From NCBI RefSeq assembly GCF_025639805.1, contig NZ_CP106735.1:870001-934000 (forward strand): a stretch of 64,000 bases of DNA. The letters run 5' to 3'. The first letter of the stretch is position 1; every line of letters begins with the position of its first letter. The position numbers were made by a program, and so were the translations under genes. A model generated the notes under the pieces. The model was given only the letters and a program-made list of their open reading frames with translations, had not been told where the DNA came from and searched no databases. The stretch is from Reichenbachiella carrageenanivorans (lineage in GTDB: Bacteria > Bacteroidota > Bacteroidia > Cytophagales > Cyclobacteriaceae). Positions 53,303 through 62,708 of this stretch are shown piece by piece.

Positions 53303-54394
53303 ATGGGAGCATACATCACCGCCATAGGAACCGCCAATCCAGCCAACCGCTACGCACAAGAAGATCTTGCGCATTTTATGTGCAAACACCTGACGGCCGA
53401 CGAACAAGAAGCAAAAAAACTACAAGTGCTCTATCGGGCCACAGGCATTCAATACAGACACTCTGTCTTGGACGACTACAAAAAACAACTCGGCACATTC
53501 AGCTTTTATCCAAACCATGCAGGCACCTTTCCCAGCACAGAAAAACGCATGGCTATCTATCGAGAAAAGGCACTGCCACTAGCCATCTCTGCAATTACAG
53601 ACTGCTTGGGCAACAGTCACCCCTTTCCAGAATTTACCCATCTGATCACCGTAAGTTGCACCGGTATGTATGCCCCTGGGCTAGACGTGGATCTGGTCAA
53701 GGCACTCAACCTATCTGCAAATATCAGGAGAAATAGCCTGAATTTTATGGGCTGCTATGCCGCCATGAACGCCATGGGCATGGCCAAAGACATCTGCGAC
53801 AATCACCCTGTAGCCCAGGTGCTCATCGTAAGTGTAGAGCTCTGCAGTCTGCATCTGCAAAAGGAGCAAACCGAAGACAACCTACTTGCCCATTCGCTCT
53901 TTGCAGACGGTGCGGCAGCCGTGGTGGTGAAAGGGCAGTCTGCGCCCAACGAACCTGCGCTTGCCATTCTCCACACCGCCAGCCAACTACTCGTGAATGG
54001 GCAAAGTGATATGGCTTGGCAAATTGGCAATACGGGATTTCAAATGGCACTGACGGCCTACGTCCCCAAAATCATAGAAGGAGGTATCTCCGCCTTGACC
54101 CACAAACTGATGGCTCAGACTAGCCTTTCCTTGACGGATATCGACGCCTTTGCTATTCACCCTGGAGGCAAAAAGATTTTGGAAACAATTGAAACTGAGC
54201 TTGGCCTATCTAAACAGCAAAACGCAGCCGCTTACGAGGTACTTCGAAACTATGGCAATATGTCGTCGCCAACGGTACTATTTGTACTAAAAAAAGTATG
54301 GTCAGATTTGAAAACACAACCTAATAAACAAATCCTTTCTTTCGCCTTCGGTCCTGGCCTGACTATGGAAAGCCTATTATTCAAAACCATCTAA
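53303..54394 (+). CDS. Type III polyketide synthase (chalcone/stilbene synthase-like)
   Basis: A homodimeric ketosynthase that condenses an acyl-CoA with malonyl-CoA units, 363 residues, close to the family average of about 350-390. The catalytic triad is intact: Cys119 in TVSCTGMYAPG, His286 in AIHPGGKKI, and Asn319 in NYGNMSSPT. The C-terminal GxGPG-like FAFGPGLTMESLLF motif is present. Likely products are alkylresorcinols, alkylpyrones or phloroglucinol-like rings. It is followed after 2 nt by a methyltransferase gene and is divergent from a UbiA-like gene. No oxidoreductase is adjacent. Confidence 0.93.
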   Translation: MGAYITAIGTANPANRYAQEDLAHFMCKHLTADEQEAKKLQVLYRATGIQYRHSVLDDYKKQLGTFSFYPNHAGTFPSTEKRMAIYREKALPLAISAITDCLGNSHPFPEFTHLITVSCTGMYAPGLDVDLVKALNLSANIRRNSLNFMGCYAAMNAMGMAKDICDNHPVAQVLIVSVELCSLHLQKEQTEDNLLAHSLFADGAAAVVVKGQSAPNEPALAILHTASQLLVNGQSDMAWQIGNTGFQMALTAYVPKIIEGGISALTHKLMAQTSLSLTDIDAFAIHPGGKKILETIETELGLSKQQNAAAYEVLRNYGNMSSPTVLFVLKKVWSDLKTQPNKQILSFAFGPGLTMESLLFKTI

Positions 54395-54396
54395 TC

Positions 54397-55104
54397 ATGT
54401 TTGAGTTTCTCAATCAGCGTTCGCTCAAAGAAGAAATCATGGACGACTTCTACTGTCAGGGAGAAGTCGTAGATCAGACTCTTCGCGAACTCCACCAGAT
54501 CAATACCTATCTGGGAGGAGATCAGCTTTCGCTGAATGCAATCAAAAAATTACTAATCAAACATCCCAAAGACAGCTATGAGATCGTAGACCTCGGCTGT
54601 GGCGGAGGAGATACACTCAAGCGATTCGCCAAATGGGGCAAGCGCCACCACCAACACTTACAATTGCTCGGTATAGATGCCAATGCATACATCGTAGACT
54701 ACGCCCTCAAAAATTGCAGAAAATATCCGAACATCAGTTTCAGTGCCGACAACCTCTTGAGTAGTCAGTTTCGCAACAAGACCTTTGACATTGCACATGC
54801 CAGTCTGTTTCTACACCACCTACAAGACGAGGAAATTATAGTCCTCTTAAAGCAACTCATCGACCAAGCCCGAGTAGGCGTGGTCATCAATGATCTGCAC
54901 AGGCACTGGCTGTCTTACGCTTTCACAAAACACCTGATCACCCGCTGGTCTAAATCCGAAATGGTGAAATATGATGCTACACTTTCAGTAGCACGCGCTT
55001 TTACCCGATCAGAATTAGAAAAGTATATGAAATGGGCAAATATTAAAAACTACAGCCTCACCTGGCAATGGGCCTTTCGCTGGGAGCTGATTATTTGGAA
55101 GTAG
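54397..55104 (+). CDS. SAM-dependent methyltransferase of the PKS cluster
   Basis: A 235-residue class I methyltransferase. The SAM-binding motif is EIVDLGCGGGDTLKRF, with acidic LLGIDANAYIV, and FDIAHASLFLHHL after strand 4. It begins 2 nt after the PKS stop, so it is cotranscribed and probably methylates the polyketide ring or hydroxyl. Its end overlaps the nitroreductase gene on the other strand by 14 bases. Proteins of this type accompany type III PKS genes in many Bacteroidota. The exact methyl site is unknown. Confidence 0.85.
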   Translation: MFEFLNQRSLKEEIMDDFYCQGEVVDQTLRELHQINTYLGGDQLSLNAIKKLLIKHPKDSYEIVDLGCGGGDTLKRFAKWGKRHHQHLQLLGIDANAYIVDYALKNCRKYPNISFSADNLLSSQFRNKTFDIAHASLFLHHLQDEEIIVLLKQLIDQARVGVVINDLHRHWLSYAFTKHLITRWSKSEMVKYDATLSVARAFTRSELEKYMKWANIKNYSLTWQWAFRWELIIWK

Positions 55105-55684
55105 ACTCCCTAACCCAGCGTACCTTTTTGTGTATCGACTTGCGTTTTCCTGTGGGCCACTTGCCCGACTTTGGCATACCGATATAAAGAAAACCCATGA
55201 GCAAATCTTTTTCACTCAAGTCAAAAAATGCATTGGCTTTCTTTTCATAAGTCACACCACCTGTGCTCCAGTAGCAGCCCACTCCGAGCGCAGTAGCCGT
55301 AAGGTGCATGTTTTGTACAGCTGCTGCCACCGCCGCTATTTCTTCCATTTTAGGTACAGACTTATTTCTTTTCATGCCGATAGAAATAATGTGTGAGCAC
55401 ATCAGCGGCTTAGATTTGAGCTTTTTTATTTTGTCTTTGTCGGGCTTTTTTCCAGCAGATTTTAGATATAGCTCTGCTTGAAAATTGGCGAAAGCCTCTA
55501 TCCCCTCATCACAAAAAACGGTAAACCTCCAGGGCTCTGTCATTTTGTGGGTCGGAGCCCAATTGGCACTTTCTAGCATTTCGGCGATCGCCTCATCTGG
55601 TACTCGTTCTCCAGAATAGTTTTTAGGGAAAATCGACCTGCGATTTTTGATCAACTCAGAAATTTGTGCTTTGTCGTAGGTCAT
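55091..55684 (-). CDS. Nitroreductase family protein
   Basis: A 197-residue FMN-dependent reductase. The FMN-binding start is LIKNRRSIFPKNYSGE, then ANWAPTHKMTEPWRF and ALGVGCYWSTGGV in the middle. Such proteins reduce nitro groups, quinones or other electrophiles with NAD(P)H. It lies 13 nt from an M23 peptidase gene upstream and is convergent with the PKS methyltransferase. A role in modifying the PKS product is possible but not supported by orientation. Confidence 0.9.
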   Translation of the reverse strand: MTYDKAQISELIKNRRSIFPKNYSGERVPDEAIAEMLESANWAPTHKMTEPWRFTVFCDEGIEAFANFQAELYLKSAGKKPDKDKIKKLKSKPLMCSHIISIGMKRNKSVPKMEEIAAVAAAVQNMHLTATALGVGCYWSTGGVTYEKKANAFFDLSEKDLLMGFLYIGMPKSGKWPTGKRKSIHKKVRWVRESTSK

Positions 55685-55697
55685 CGGTTTGTTTGGT

Positions 55698-57008
55698 TTA
55701 ATACCCTAGGCTAGCATATACTACGCTGTCGGCAGCATCCTGTGGCAGATACATCTCTGCCAATCGCTGTTGCCATATCTGACGTAGTGAATCAAAGGTA
55801 GCCATATTCTCAGGCAATATCGGCTCTGACGGTGGCAATTCAACTTTGAGTGCATCTACTTGCTTACCGTTTTTCCAAAATCTATAACACAGATGTGGCC
55901 CGCTCGCAAGCCCTGTAGAACCCACAAAACCGATCGTTTCTCCTCGTTTGATTTTGACGCCAGTGCGCACACCACTGGCTATTTTCGACATGTGAAGGTA
56001 CTGCGTAGCAATATTGCCATTGTGCTGAATCTTCACATAATTGCCATTGAATCGGTGGTACTGGGCAGCTATGATTTTACCATCGGCTACTGCTCTGATC
56101 GGCGTGCCTACTGGTGCGGCATAGTCTGTCCCCAGATGTGCTTTGTATCTTTTCTGAACGGGGTGATAGCGACGCCCGGTGTATCTCGAACTGATACGGG
56201 TAAAACTCAACGGCGCTTTCAAGAATTCCTTGCGAAGGCTCTGACCCGTTTCGTCAAAATAATCACAGGTGCTACTGTCTTGCTCAAACCTAAACCCAAA
56301 ATAAGGCGATCCTACATGCTCAAAATAGGCGGCTTTTATTTCTCCAATACCAACCAACTCTCCATCTACATATTGTTCGTCATAGATCAGTCGATAATTG
56401 TCTCCACGTTGTATACCGAAAAAGTCTACCTGCCAGGCGAATACATCCACCAGCTTATTTACCAAATCGGCATGACCGCCAGATGCTAACATATCCACAT
56501 ACAAAGAAGTAAAAATTTCACCGCTCATTTCAGTTTCTTTCAATTCTATTTCTTTGGTTCCCTGATACATCCTCACAGAGTCCTGAAAGTCTATCACCAC
56601 AAAATCAATAGCACTCGGTTGGTAGATGAAATGAGTGGCTTCTTTGATGCTATCTCCTTTGTATATCATCGAATACGGCTTGCCTGACACAATCTTTCTC
56701 ACATCAAAGACTTCTTTGGACTGTCGCGCTACCGAATGTATTTTTTCATACGGCACATTGTAGGGTTGTAGTAAATCAGATAGATTTTGATTTCGTTTGA
56801 TTGTGCCTTCATCGATTTGAAGTGAGTCTACGATAATCCCAAAATATTTTTTAGGGATGTAAGCTTGAACGGTGTCTTCCAGCTCACCTGGCACCTCCAC
56901 TAGCTCCTTGGCTGGAATGGGCTCATATAAAAATGAGAAATAAATAACCGCTGGTACTATCCCAGCAAACAACACGATACCCCAACCCCACTTCTTCAAA
57001 AACTGCAT
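55698..57008 (-). CDS. M23 family metallopeptidase with Cys at a zinc-ligand position
   Basis: A 436-residue membrane-anchored peptidoglycan peptidase. One N-terminal helix (about 8-28), a periplasmic region with OapA/LysM-like segments (LLQPYNVPYEKIHSVA) and a C-terminal M23 domain (about 285-400). His291 and Asp295 (HLGTD) are ligands, and His339 (YLHMS) and His372 are present. The usual second His of the HxH motif is Cys374 (HLCYRF), so zinc may be bound by His/Asp/Cys. It is next to a DsbD-like gene (8-nt gap), whose product could keep this Cys reduced. Confidence 0.85.
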   Translation of the reverse strand: MQFLKKWGWGIVLFAGIVPAVIYFSFLYEPIPAKELVEVPGELEDTVQAYIPKKYFGIIVDSLQIDEGTIKRNQNLSDLLQPYNVPYEKIHSVARQSKEVFDVRKIVSGKPYSMIYKGDSIKEATHFIYQPSAIDFVVIDFQDSVRMYQGTKEIELKETEMSGEIFTSLYVDMLASGGHADLVNKLVDVFAWQVDFFGIQRGDNYRLIYDEQYVDGELVGIGEIKAAYFEHVGSPYFGFRFEQDSSTCDYFDETGQSLRKEFLKAPLSFTRISSRYTGRRYHPVQKRYKAHLGTDYAAPVGTPIRAVADGKIIAAQYHRFNGNYVKIQHNGNIATQYLHMSKIASGVRTGVKIKRGETIGFVGSTGLASGPHLCYRFWKNGKQVDALKVELPPSEPILPENMATFDSLRQIWQQRLAEMYLPQDAADSVVYASLGY

Positions 57009-57016
57009 ACTGCTCT

Positions 57017-59032
57017 TTACTGTCTATTCAAAAATTCTGCTTTGGCTTCATCCAAAAACGCCACAAAATTAGCAATTTCTAAATCATACGCCTTGATCGG
57101 AGGAATAAGCACTCCATCGGTATCGAGAATGACATAATAAGGCTGGGCATTGTTATTAAATTTCGTGATTTGAAAATCAGCATTTTGTTTGCCTATCGAC
57201 TGCTTAGTTTTACCATCGTAGCTTGAAGTATACCACTCCGATTCAGGCAATGTAGTTTTGTCGTCTACATAAAGCGCCACCACTACAAAATCTTCCTTGA
57301 GTCGCTGCAGCACTTCTGGATCGGACCACACTCTGGCTTCCATTTCTCTACAATTCACACATCCGTGTCCAGTAAAATCTATAAACAAGGGTTTGTTTTG
57401 TTCTTTGGCGCAAGCCAACGCTTGGTCATAATCGAAGTAGCCTTGGATGCCATGAGGCAAATGCAAGAAGTCTGCATACTTGGGGGCTTCACATATCGTA
57501 CTTTTCGCTGTTTCTACACTTCTAGGTGAAGTCAGATCAAAATCCAAAGTGGTCTGTGGTGGCAAATACCCTGACAACGCTTTGAGTGGTGCACCAAACA
57601 TGCCTGGGATCAGATACACCACAAATGAAAAAGTAATAATTGCTAAAATTAAACCTCCAACAGAGGTCTTCTCTGTTTTGCTATCGTGTGGCAATTCGAT
57701 TTTTCCCAAAAGGTAAAAACCCATGAGTGAGAAGATCACAATCCAAATGGCTAGATATATTTCTCTGTCGAGCAAATTCCAATGATAGGCCTGATCGGCA
57801 ATGCTTAAAAACTTGAAAGCAAAGGCGAGTTCCAAGAATCCCAAAACTACTTTCACACTATTGAGCCAACCCCCAGACTTTGGCAGATTGTTCATCAAGC
57901 TTGGAAACAAGGCAAATACCGTAAAGGGTAAGGCGAATGCCAAAGAGAAAGCAAACATGCCCAAAACAGGCTTTAGAATCAGTCCGCCAGCACTCTCTAC
58001 CAAAATAGTCCCCACCAATGGCCCCGTACAAGAGAAAGAAACAACTACTAAGGTGAAAGCCATAAAAAACACCCCAACCAATCCTCCTTTGTCGGCCTGC
58101 TTGTCAATATTGTTTACAAACTTGCTAGGCAGGGTGATTTCGAACAGACCTAAAAAAGATAAGGCGAAAATCACAAATACGGCAAAAAAGATCACGTTCG
58201 GAATCCAGTTGGTAGCCAATTCATTGGCTGTCTCTGGCCCCATAAACGGCGCCAGTATAGATCCGATCAAAGTATATATAATGATGATACACAAGCCATA
58301 CACCACACCGAGTCCTTTCGAATTCTTACCAGTGAAAAAACTCACTGTCATAGGAATCATAGGAAATACACAGGGAGTAAAAATAGCAGCAATACCTGCC
58401 AAAAATGCAGCAAGCATAAACGCCCAAAGACTATAAGGATCACTTACGTCCCGTTGGTTTAGCACGCTCTCTTTTTCTGGGGATTGAGGGATTTCTTCGG
58501 TCGTGGATTCTGCAGGTTGTTCTTGTGGAGTAGCTGGTTCGGTGGTCGCGTCTACTGAACGAGTATCTCCTGAGAGCAATGGCTCAAAATCGAACGCATC
58601 ACCAAACGGGATACATTTGCCATCCACATCTGTACACACCTGATAGTCGTAGGTGCCTTTGATCTCTGGGTTTTCAGTAAGAATTTTTACTTTCTGAATG
58701 AACTTGGCCGTATGCCGAAAGTAGGTATACTCACCCTCCCAGAGTTCATCATATTTTCGCTTAGCACCTATCGGAGCTATCGAGTCCACCAACTCATAAC
58801 TCGCATGCGGGGTAAATTCGAACTCCGTGACCATAGGCCCCAAGTCAGGATCGAAATCTGTAGAATACAAATACCAATCGTCGTCGATCTTGACATTAAA
58901 AATCAAATCAACTTCTTCTCCGACTTGTGCTGAGGGGTTGGACACGGCGATCGACCAAGTAGCTGGCTTGAGGATCTGCGCCCAACCTTGAATGCTTGAT
59001 AGTATAAATAGAATTGCAATTATTTTCTTCAT
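57017..59032 (-). CDS. DsbD-like thiol:disulfide interchange protein
   Basis: A 671-residue three-part protein that moves reducing power from cytoplasm to periplasm. I start at ATG 59032, giving a signal peptide (about 1-19). The N-terminal DsbD-alpha-like domain carries Cys residues (VCTDVDGKC). The central membrane domain has eight helices with STPCVFPMIPMT-like IFTPCVFPMIP and CTGPLVGTIL, the paired redox cysteines. The C-terminal thioredoxin-like domain has CVNC (GHGCVNCREME). All three redox pairs are present. It shares a transcript with an M23 peptidase gene. Confidence 0.9.
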   Translation of the reverse strand: MKKIIAILFILSSIQGWAQILKPATWSIAVSNPSAQVGEEVDLIFNVKIDDDWYLYSTDFDPDLGPMVTEFEFTPHASYELVDSIAPIGAKRKYDELWEGEYTYFRHTAKFIQKVKILTENPEIKGTYDYQVCTDVDGKCIPFGDAFDFEPLLSGDTRSVDATTEPATPQEQPAESTTEEIPQSPEKESVLNQRDVSDPYSLWAFMLAAFLAGIAAIFTPCVFPMIPMTVSFFTGKNSKGLGVVYGLCIIIIYTLIGSILAPFMGPETANELATNWIPNVIFFAVFVIFALSFLGLFEITLPSKFVNNIDKQADKGGLVGVFFMAFTLVVVSFSCTGPLVGTILVESAGGLILKPVLGMFAFSLAFALPFTVFALFPSLMNNLPKSGGWLNSVKVVLGFLELAFAFKFLSIADQAYHWNLLDREIYLAIWIVIFSLMGFYLLGKIELPHDSKTEKTSVGGLILAIITFSFVVYLIPGMFGAPLKALSGYLPPQTTLDFDLTSPRSVETAKSTICEAPKYADFLHLPHGIQGYFDYDQALACAKEQNKPLFIDFTGHGCVNCREMEARVWSDPEVLQRLKEDFVVVALYVDDKTTLPESEWYTSSYDGKTKQSIGKQNADFQITKFNNNAQPYYVILDTDGVLIPPIKAYDLEIANFVAFLDEAKAEFLNRQ

Positions 59033-59094
59033 TTCACTTCTGTGTTTTATCAAACCTAATAATCGCAATTTATACTAAAAAAGTTCAGATGATA

Positions 59095-60348
59095 TTACAG
59101 TCCGAAAGACTGCTTTACCTGATCTACGTAATCCAATTTTTCCCAAGTGAAAGTTTCCACCTCTAAGCTGATGTCTGCCGCAGCGGGGCTAGAGAAAGTT
59201 ACGGTTTTCACTTCTGGTGTACGTCCCATGTGACCATAGGCTGCGGTTTCAGAGTAAATCGGGTTCATCAATTTCAATCTTTTGATCAAAGCCGCAGGGC
59301 GCATATCGAAAATTTCAGTGATTTTCTTTGCTATTTCTCCATCGTTGAGTCCAACTTTAGCCGTGCCATAGGTGTTCACAAAAATACCCATTGGCTCTGC
59401 TACACCGATGGCGTAAGACACCTGTACGAGGATTTCGTCGGCCACACCTGCCGCTACTAAGTTCTTAGCGATATGACGTGTCGCATAAGCCGCCGATCTG
59501 TCTACTTTCGAAGGATCTTTGCCTGAGAAAGCCCCTCCTCCGTGAGCACCTTTACCACCATAAGTATCTACGATAATCTTTCTTCCTGTCAGCCCTGTGT
59601 CGCCGTGTGGACCACCGATTACAAATTTCCCAGTAGGGTTGATGTGATATTTGATGTCGTCGTTGAACAAAGCCTGAATCTCAGGTTTCAACTTAGCAAC
59701 CACTCTAGGGATCAAAATTTTCACAATGTCAGATTTGATTTTATCCAACATCGAAGATTCTTCAGCGAAATCGTCGTGCTGAGTAGACACTACGATAGCA
59801 TCTATCCTTACAGGTTTATTGTCATCGTTGTACTCGATAGTCACCTGAGATTTAGCATCAGGTCTCAAGTATTTGATCGCTATATTTTCTCTTCTCAAGG
59901 CTGCCAACTCGATCAGCAGCATATGCGATAGCTGCAATGCCAATGGCATATAGTTTTCGGTCTCATTGGTCGCGTAGCCAAACATCATCCCTTGGTCACC
60001 TGCGCCTTGCTCCTCTTCACTGGCTCTTTCTACGCCTTGGTTGATGTCTGGGGACTGCTCATGAATGGCAGAAATCACTCCACATGAGTTGCCATCAAAC
60101 TGGTATTCTCCTTTGGTGTATCCAATTCTATTGATCACATCTCTGGCTACGGTCTGCACATCGATGTATGATTCTGTTTTTACCTCTCCGCTCAATACAG
60201 TAAGACCTGTAGTTACTAGTGTTTCACAAGCTACTTTCGACTGGTTGTCGAAGGCTAAGAAATGATCTAAAAGTGCGTCAGAGATTTGATCGGCTACTTT
60301 GTCTGGATGTCCTTCGGATACAGACTCTGAAGTAAATAAATATGGCAT
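59095..60348 (-). CDS. metK: S-adenosylmethionine synthetase
   Basis: MetK joins ATP and methionine to form SAM. The 417 residues contain [15 protein letters not shown] at the N-terminus, [15 protein letters not shown], and the phosphate loop [17 protein letters not shown]. The N-terminal domain, central domain and C-terminal domain are complete. SAM made by this enzyme is the cofactor for the methyltransferases and radical SAM proteins seen in this window. A TAAATTTG promoter element lies 31 nt upstream. No SAM riboswitch fits in the 75-nt leader. Confidence 0.97.
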   Translation of the reverse strand: MPYLFTSESVSEGHPDKVADQISDALLDHFLAFDNQSKVACETLVTTGLTVLSGEVKTESYIDVQTVARDVINRIGYTKGEYQFDGNSCGVISAIHEQSPDINQGVERASEEEQGAGDQGMMFGYATNETENYMPLALQLSHMLLIELAALRRENIAIKYLRPDAKSQVTIEYNDDNKPVRIDAIVVSTQHDDFAEESSMLDKIKSDIVKILIPRVVAKLKPEIQALFNDDIKYHINPTGKFVIGGPHGDTGLTGRKIIVDTYGGKGAHGGGAFSGKDPSKVDRSAAYATRHIAKNLVAAGVADEILVQVSYAIGVAEPMGIFVNTYGTAKVGLNDGEIAKKITEIFDMRPAALIKRLKLMNPIYSETAAYGHMGRTPEVKTVTFSSPAAADISLEVETFTWEKLDYVDQVKQSFGL

Positions 60349-60378
60349 AGTATGATATGATTTCTAATTTGAAGTCGG

Positions 60379-60386
60379 CAAATTTA
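60379..60386 (-). promoter_or_regulatory. Promoter -7 element of metK
   Basis: On the minus strand the box reads TAAATTTG, an exact TAnnTTTG match, 30 nt before the metK ATG. No TTG is found at the expected spacing; a T-rich stretch occupies that position. Confidence 0.5.
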
Positions 60387-60423
60387 TGATAAATGATTTG
60401 TATCTAAAAACCGTTCAGTCCCC

Positions 60424-61128
60424 TCACGCATAAAGTGAAAAGATGGTTGGGGTTTTATGCAAGTTAATTTTTTCTCGTTTCCATTCTCCAATGGTTTTGG
60501 TGGCTATATACTCCTCGTCTCCCGTGATACCCTTGGCCACAGATAGCAGCGTATTAGGATGACAAGCTTTGATTAAATGTTCAAACAATTTTTGATTCCG
60601 ATAAGGCGTATCCATAAATAGCTGCGTCTGATTCAGACGAATGGCAGCATCTTCCATGTCTTTGAGTTTCTTTTCACGATCCTTGTTATCTATAGGCACG
60701 TATCCATGAAACACGAAAGATTGCCCATTGAAGCCGGATCCCATCAATGCCATAAATATGGACGATGGGCCACTAAGCGGCACCACTCTGCGCCCCTGGC
60801 GATGAGCCACTGCGGCAGCTACTGCCCCTGGATCTGCAATCCCTGGGCAGCCAGACTCGGACAGGATGCCTATATTTTTTCCTTTCGCATTGGCAAAATA
60901 AGCTTCCACCTCCTCTTGGCTCGTCTTTCTATCTAAGATTTCGAATGTGAGCTCCTCTATGGTCAAGCCCAATCTCAGCTTGCTGATGTATCTACGCGCG
61001 GTGCGCACATTTTCTACCAAGAAGTAATCCAACGATTGGATAACATGTTTTACCTGATCGCTAATCACCATTTGCTCGGTATCGTCAGCGATCACCATCG
61101 GGATCATGTATAGTTTTTGTTCGCTCAT
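60424..61128 (-). CDS. Tetrapyrrole-methylase-fold SAM-dependent methyltransferase (RsmI-like)
   Basis: A 234-residue methyltransferase. The fold matches RsmI, which 2'-O-methylates C1402 of 16S rRNA: the motif ISESGCPGIADPGAVAA (as LSESGCPGIADPG), VVPLSGPSSIFMAL, and FMDTPYRNQKLFEHL. It is shorter than the usual RsmI (about 280) and lacks part of its N-terminal strand (LYMIPMVIADD). It may be a paralogue of RsmI with another target. It overlaps the hydrolase gene by 4 bases (ATGA), so both share a transcript. Confidence 0.8.
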   Translation of the reverse strand: MSEQKLYMIPMVIADDTEQMVISDQVKHVIQSLDYFLVENVRTARRYISKLRLGLTIEELTFEILDRKTSQEEVEAYFANAKGKNIGILSESGCPGIADPGAVAAAVAHRQGRRVVPLSGPSSIFMALMGSGFNGQSFVFHGYVPIDNKDREKKLKDMEDAAIRLNQTQLFMDTPYRNQKLFEHLIKACHPNTLLSVAKGITGDEEYIATKTIGEWKREKINLHKTPTIFSLYA

Positions 61129-61886
61129 GCCAGAAAGTTAGTCACAAGCTCGTAAAATAAGTCAGGGTTTTCTGCATGTAGCCAATGACCTGCGTGGTCA
61201 ATGGTCTTCAATTCAGCATTCGGGAAAATTTCTTCTATATCGTCCCAGTCCTCGTCTGGTATATAGTCTGAACTACCACCACGTATAAATAGCGTATCCG
61301 TATCGATAGGCAAATGATGAATCAAAGGCTTGCCTACTTCTCCTATTTTTTCACAAAGCACAGGCAGGTTCATTTTCCATTCAAAGCCATCTGAAGTTCT
61401 TTTGAGGTTTTTCAACAGAAAAACACGGGTGCCTTCATTGTCTACATAGCTAGACAATAGCTCGTCAGCCTCTTGTCGAGACTGTATTTTATCTACAGGG
61501 ATGGCATTTAATCCAGAGAGGATTTGATCGTGGTGTACGGGGTAGGCTTTGGGGCCAATGTCTGCCACGATCAGTTTGTTTAGTTTTTGTGGATGAAAGG
61601 CCGCATACTGCATCACCGTCTTGCCGCCCATGGAGTGCCCCAAAATGATCGGGTCTTCAAGCTGTAGATGATCGATAAGGTGCTCTAAATCCGATACCAT
61701 CTCATCATAGCCAAAATCATCTGAATGAAAGGACTTGCCGTGGTTACGCTGATCCACCAAGATTACCTCATAGTGCTCTGCAAATCTTTTTCCCAAGGTC
61801 AGCCAGTTGTCCAGCGAGCCTAGAAAGCCATGGAGGATCAGGAGTGGTTGGCCTTCGCCAAACCGTTTGTAATTCAATTGCTCCAT
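61125..61886 (-). CDS. Alpha/beta hydrolase (YbfF-like esterase)
   Basis: A 253-residue alpha/beta hydrolase. The nucleophile elbow is GHSMGG (LGHSMGGKTVM, Ser near 93), the oxyanion segment is LHGFLGSLDNWLTLG, and the catalytic His is in DHAGHWLHAENPD near the C-terminus. The catalytic Asp is likely in the RGGSSDYIPDEDW region. E. coli YbfF is a close type and cleaves acyl esters. Its start lies directly against the pdxJ stop. Substrate unknown. Confidence 0.88.
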   Translation of the reverse strand: MEQLNYKRFGEGQPLLILHGFLGSLDNWLTLGKRFAEHYEVILVDQRNHGKSFHSDDFGYDEMVSDLEHLIDHLQLEDPIILGHSMGGKTVMQYAAFHPQKLNKLIVADIGPKAYPVHHDQILSGLNAIPVDKIQSRQEADELLSSYVDNEGTRVFLLKNLKRTSDGFEWKMNLPVLCEKIGEVGKPLIHHLPIDTDTLFIRGGSSDYIPDEDWDDIEEIFPNAELKTIDHAGHWLHAENPDLFYELVTNFLA

Positions 61887-62600
61887 TTATTTCAGTTCTC
61901 TTCTATACATTTCAATCGTATTTTCTAATCCATAATACAGCGCATCACAAACCAATGCATGACCTATAGATACTTCGTCCATAAATGGGATTTGCTCTTG
62001 CAAAAAACCTAAATTAATTAAGTCCAAATCGTGTCCTGCGTTCACACCCAGTCCTAGGTCTTTGGCCAATTTTGCTGTATTCGCATAGGCTTTTACGGCA
62101 GCCTCTTTGTCCTTGAGGTAGCCCGTAGCATAGGCTTCGGTATACAGTTCGATCCGATCGGATCGCAACTTGGCCGCTCCTTCGATCTGCTCAGCCAATG
62201 GATCTACAAAAATAGATACACGCACCCCTGCAGCTTTGATCCGGCCGATCGTTTCTTGTAGAAAAGACGCATGGGTCAGCGTATCCCAGCCCGCATTAGA
62301 AGTAATCGCTTCTGGAGGATCAGGTACCAGAGTGGCTTGTGTAGGTTTTACTTCTTCTATCAATTTGAGATAGCGCTCATCGGGGTAGCCTTCTATATTG
62401 TATTCGGTAGTTACTACTTCTTTGAGCTGATACACATCCTCAGTAGTAATATGCCTTTGATCTGGCCTAGGATGTATCGTGATGCCTTGTGCGCCGAATT
62501 TCTCGCAGTCCTTCACCACTTTTACAAGATCTGGATTGTTGCCACCTCGAGCATTTCTGATGGTAGCAAATTTGTTTACGTTTACACTCAGTTTTGTCAT
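61887..62600 (-). CDS. pdxJ: Pyridoxine 5'-phosphate synthase
   Basis: PdxJ condenses 3-amino-2-oxopropyl phosphate with deoxyxylulose 5-phosphate in the vitamin B6 pathway. The 237 residues form the TIM barrel with NVNKFATIRNARGG at the start, GITIHPRPDQRHI, then GYPDERYL, VSIFVDP, and the C-terminal VNAGHDL and DEVSIGHALVCDA motifs. Functional residues are all present. It is followed by the YbfF-like gene without a gap. The divergent gap to yqeY holds a promoter for the other strand. Confidence 0.96.
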   Translation of the reverse strand: MTKLSVNVNKFATIRNARGGNNPDLVKVVKDCEKFGAQGITIHPRPDQRHITTEDVYQLKEVVTTEYNIEGYPDERYLKLIEEVKPTQATLVPDPPEAITSNAGWDTLTHASFLQETIGRIKAAGVRVSIFVDPLAEQIEGAAKLRSDRIELYTEAYATGYLKDKEAAVKAYANTAKLAKDLGLGVNAGHDLDLINLGFLQEQIPFMDEVSIGHALVCDALYYGLENTIEMYRRELK

Positions 62601-62637
62601 ACGTGATATACGGACCTTTTGTATCTTGGGTCACGAA

Positions 62638-62667
62638 TTGGGTTAGAATTCTTTCTGATTAAATTTG
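62638..62667 (+). promoter_or_regulatory. Promoter of yqeY/cvpA
   Basis: TTG (62638-62640), a 19-nt spacer, and TAAATTTG (62660-62667) exactly match the Bacteroidota consensus. The start site would fall about 35 nt before the yqeY ATG at 62709. Confidence 0.7.
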
Positions 62668-62708
62668 CCGCAAAAATAATCAATTCACCGATTAAAGAAA
62701 CCAGAATT

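Noticed and set aside
53221..53736. A 171-residue frame on the plus strand overlapping the PKS start.
   Set aside because: It overlaps the PKS coding region in another frame and is Arg/His/Ser-rich with no recognisable domain; the PKS frame has an intact triad.
55860..56489. A 209-residue frame antisense to the second M23 peptidase.
   Set aside because: It covers the conserved peptidase domain in reverse and has no domain of its own.
57801..58436. A 211-residue frame antisense to the DsbD-like gene.
   Set aside because: It is Lys/Asn/Pro-rich mirror sequence of a membrane protein gene, with no family likeness.
60349..60423. Possible SAM riboswitch in front of metK.
   Set aside because: The gap is only 75 nt, much of it taken up by the promoter and short leader; no paired structure of a SAM aptamer could be seen.
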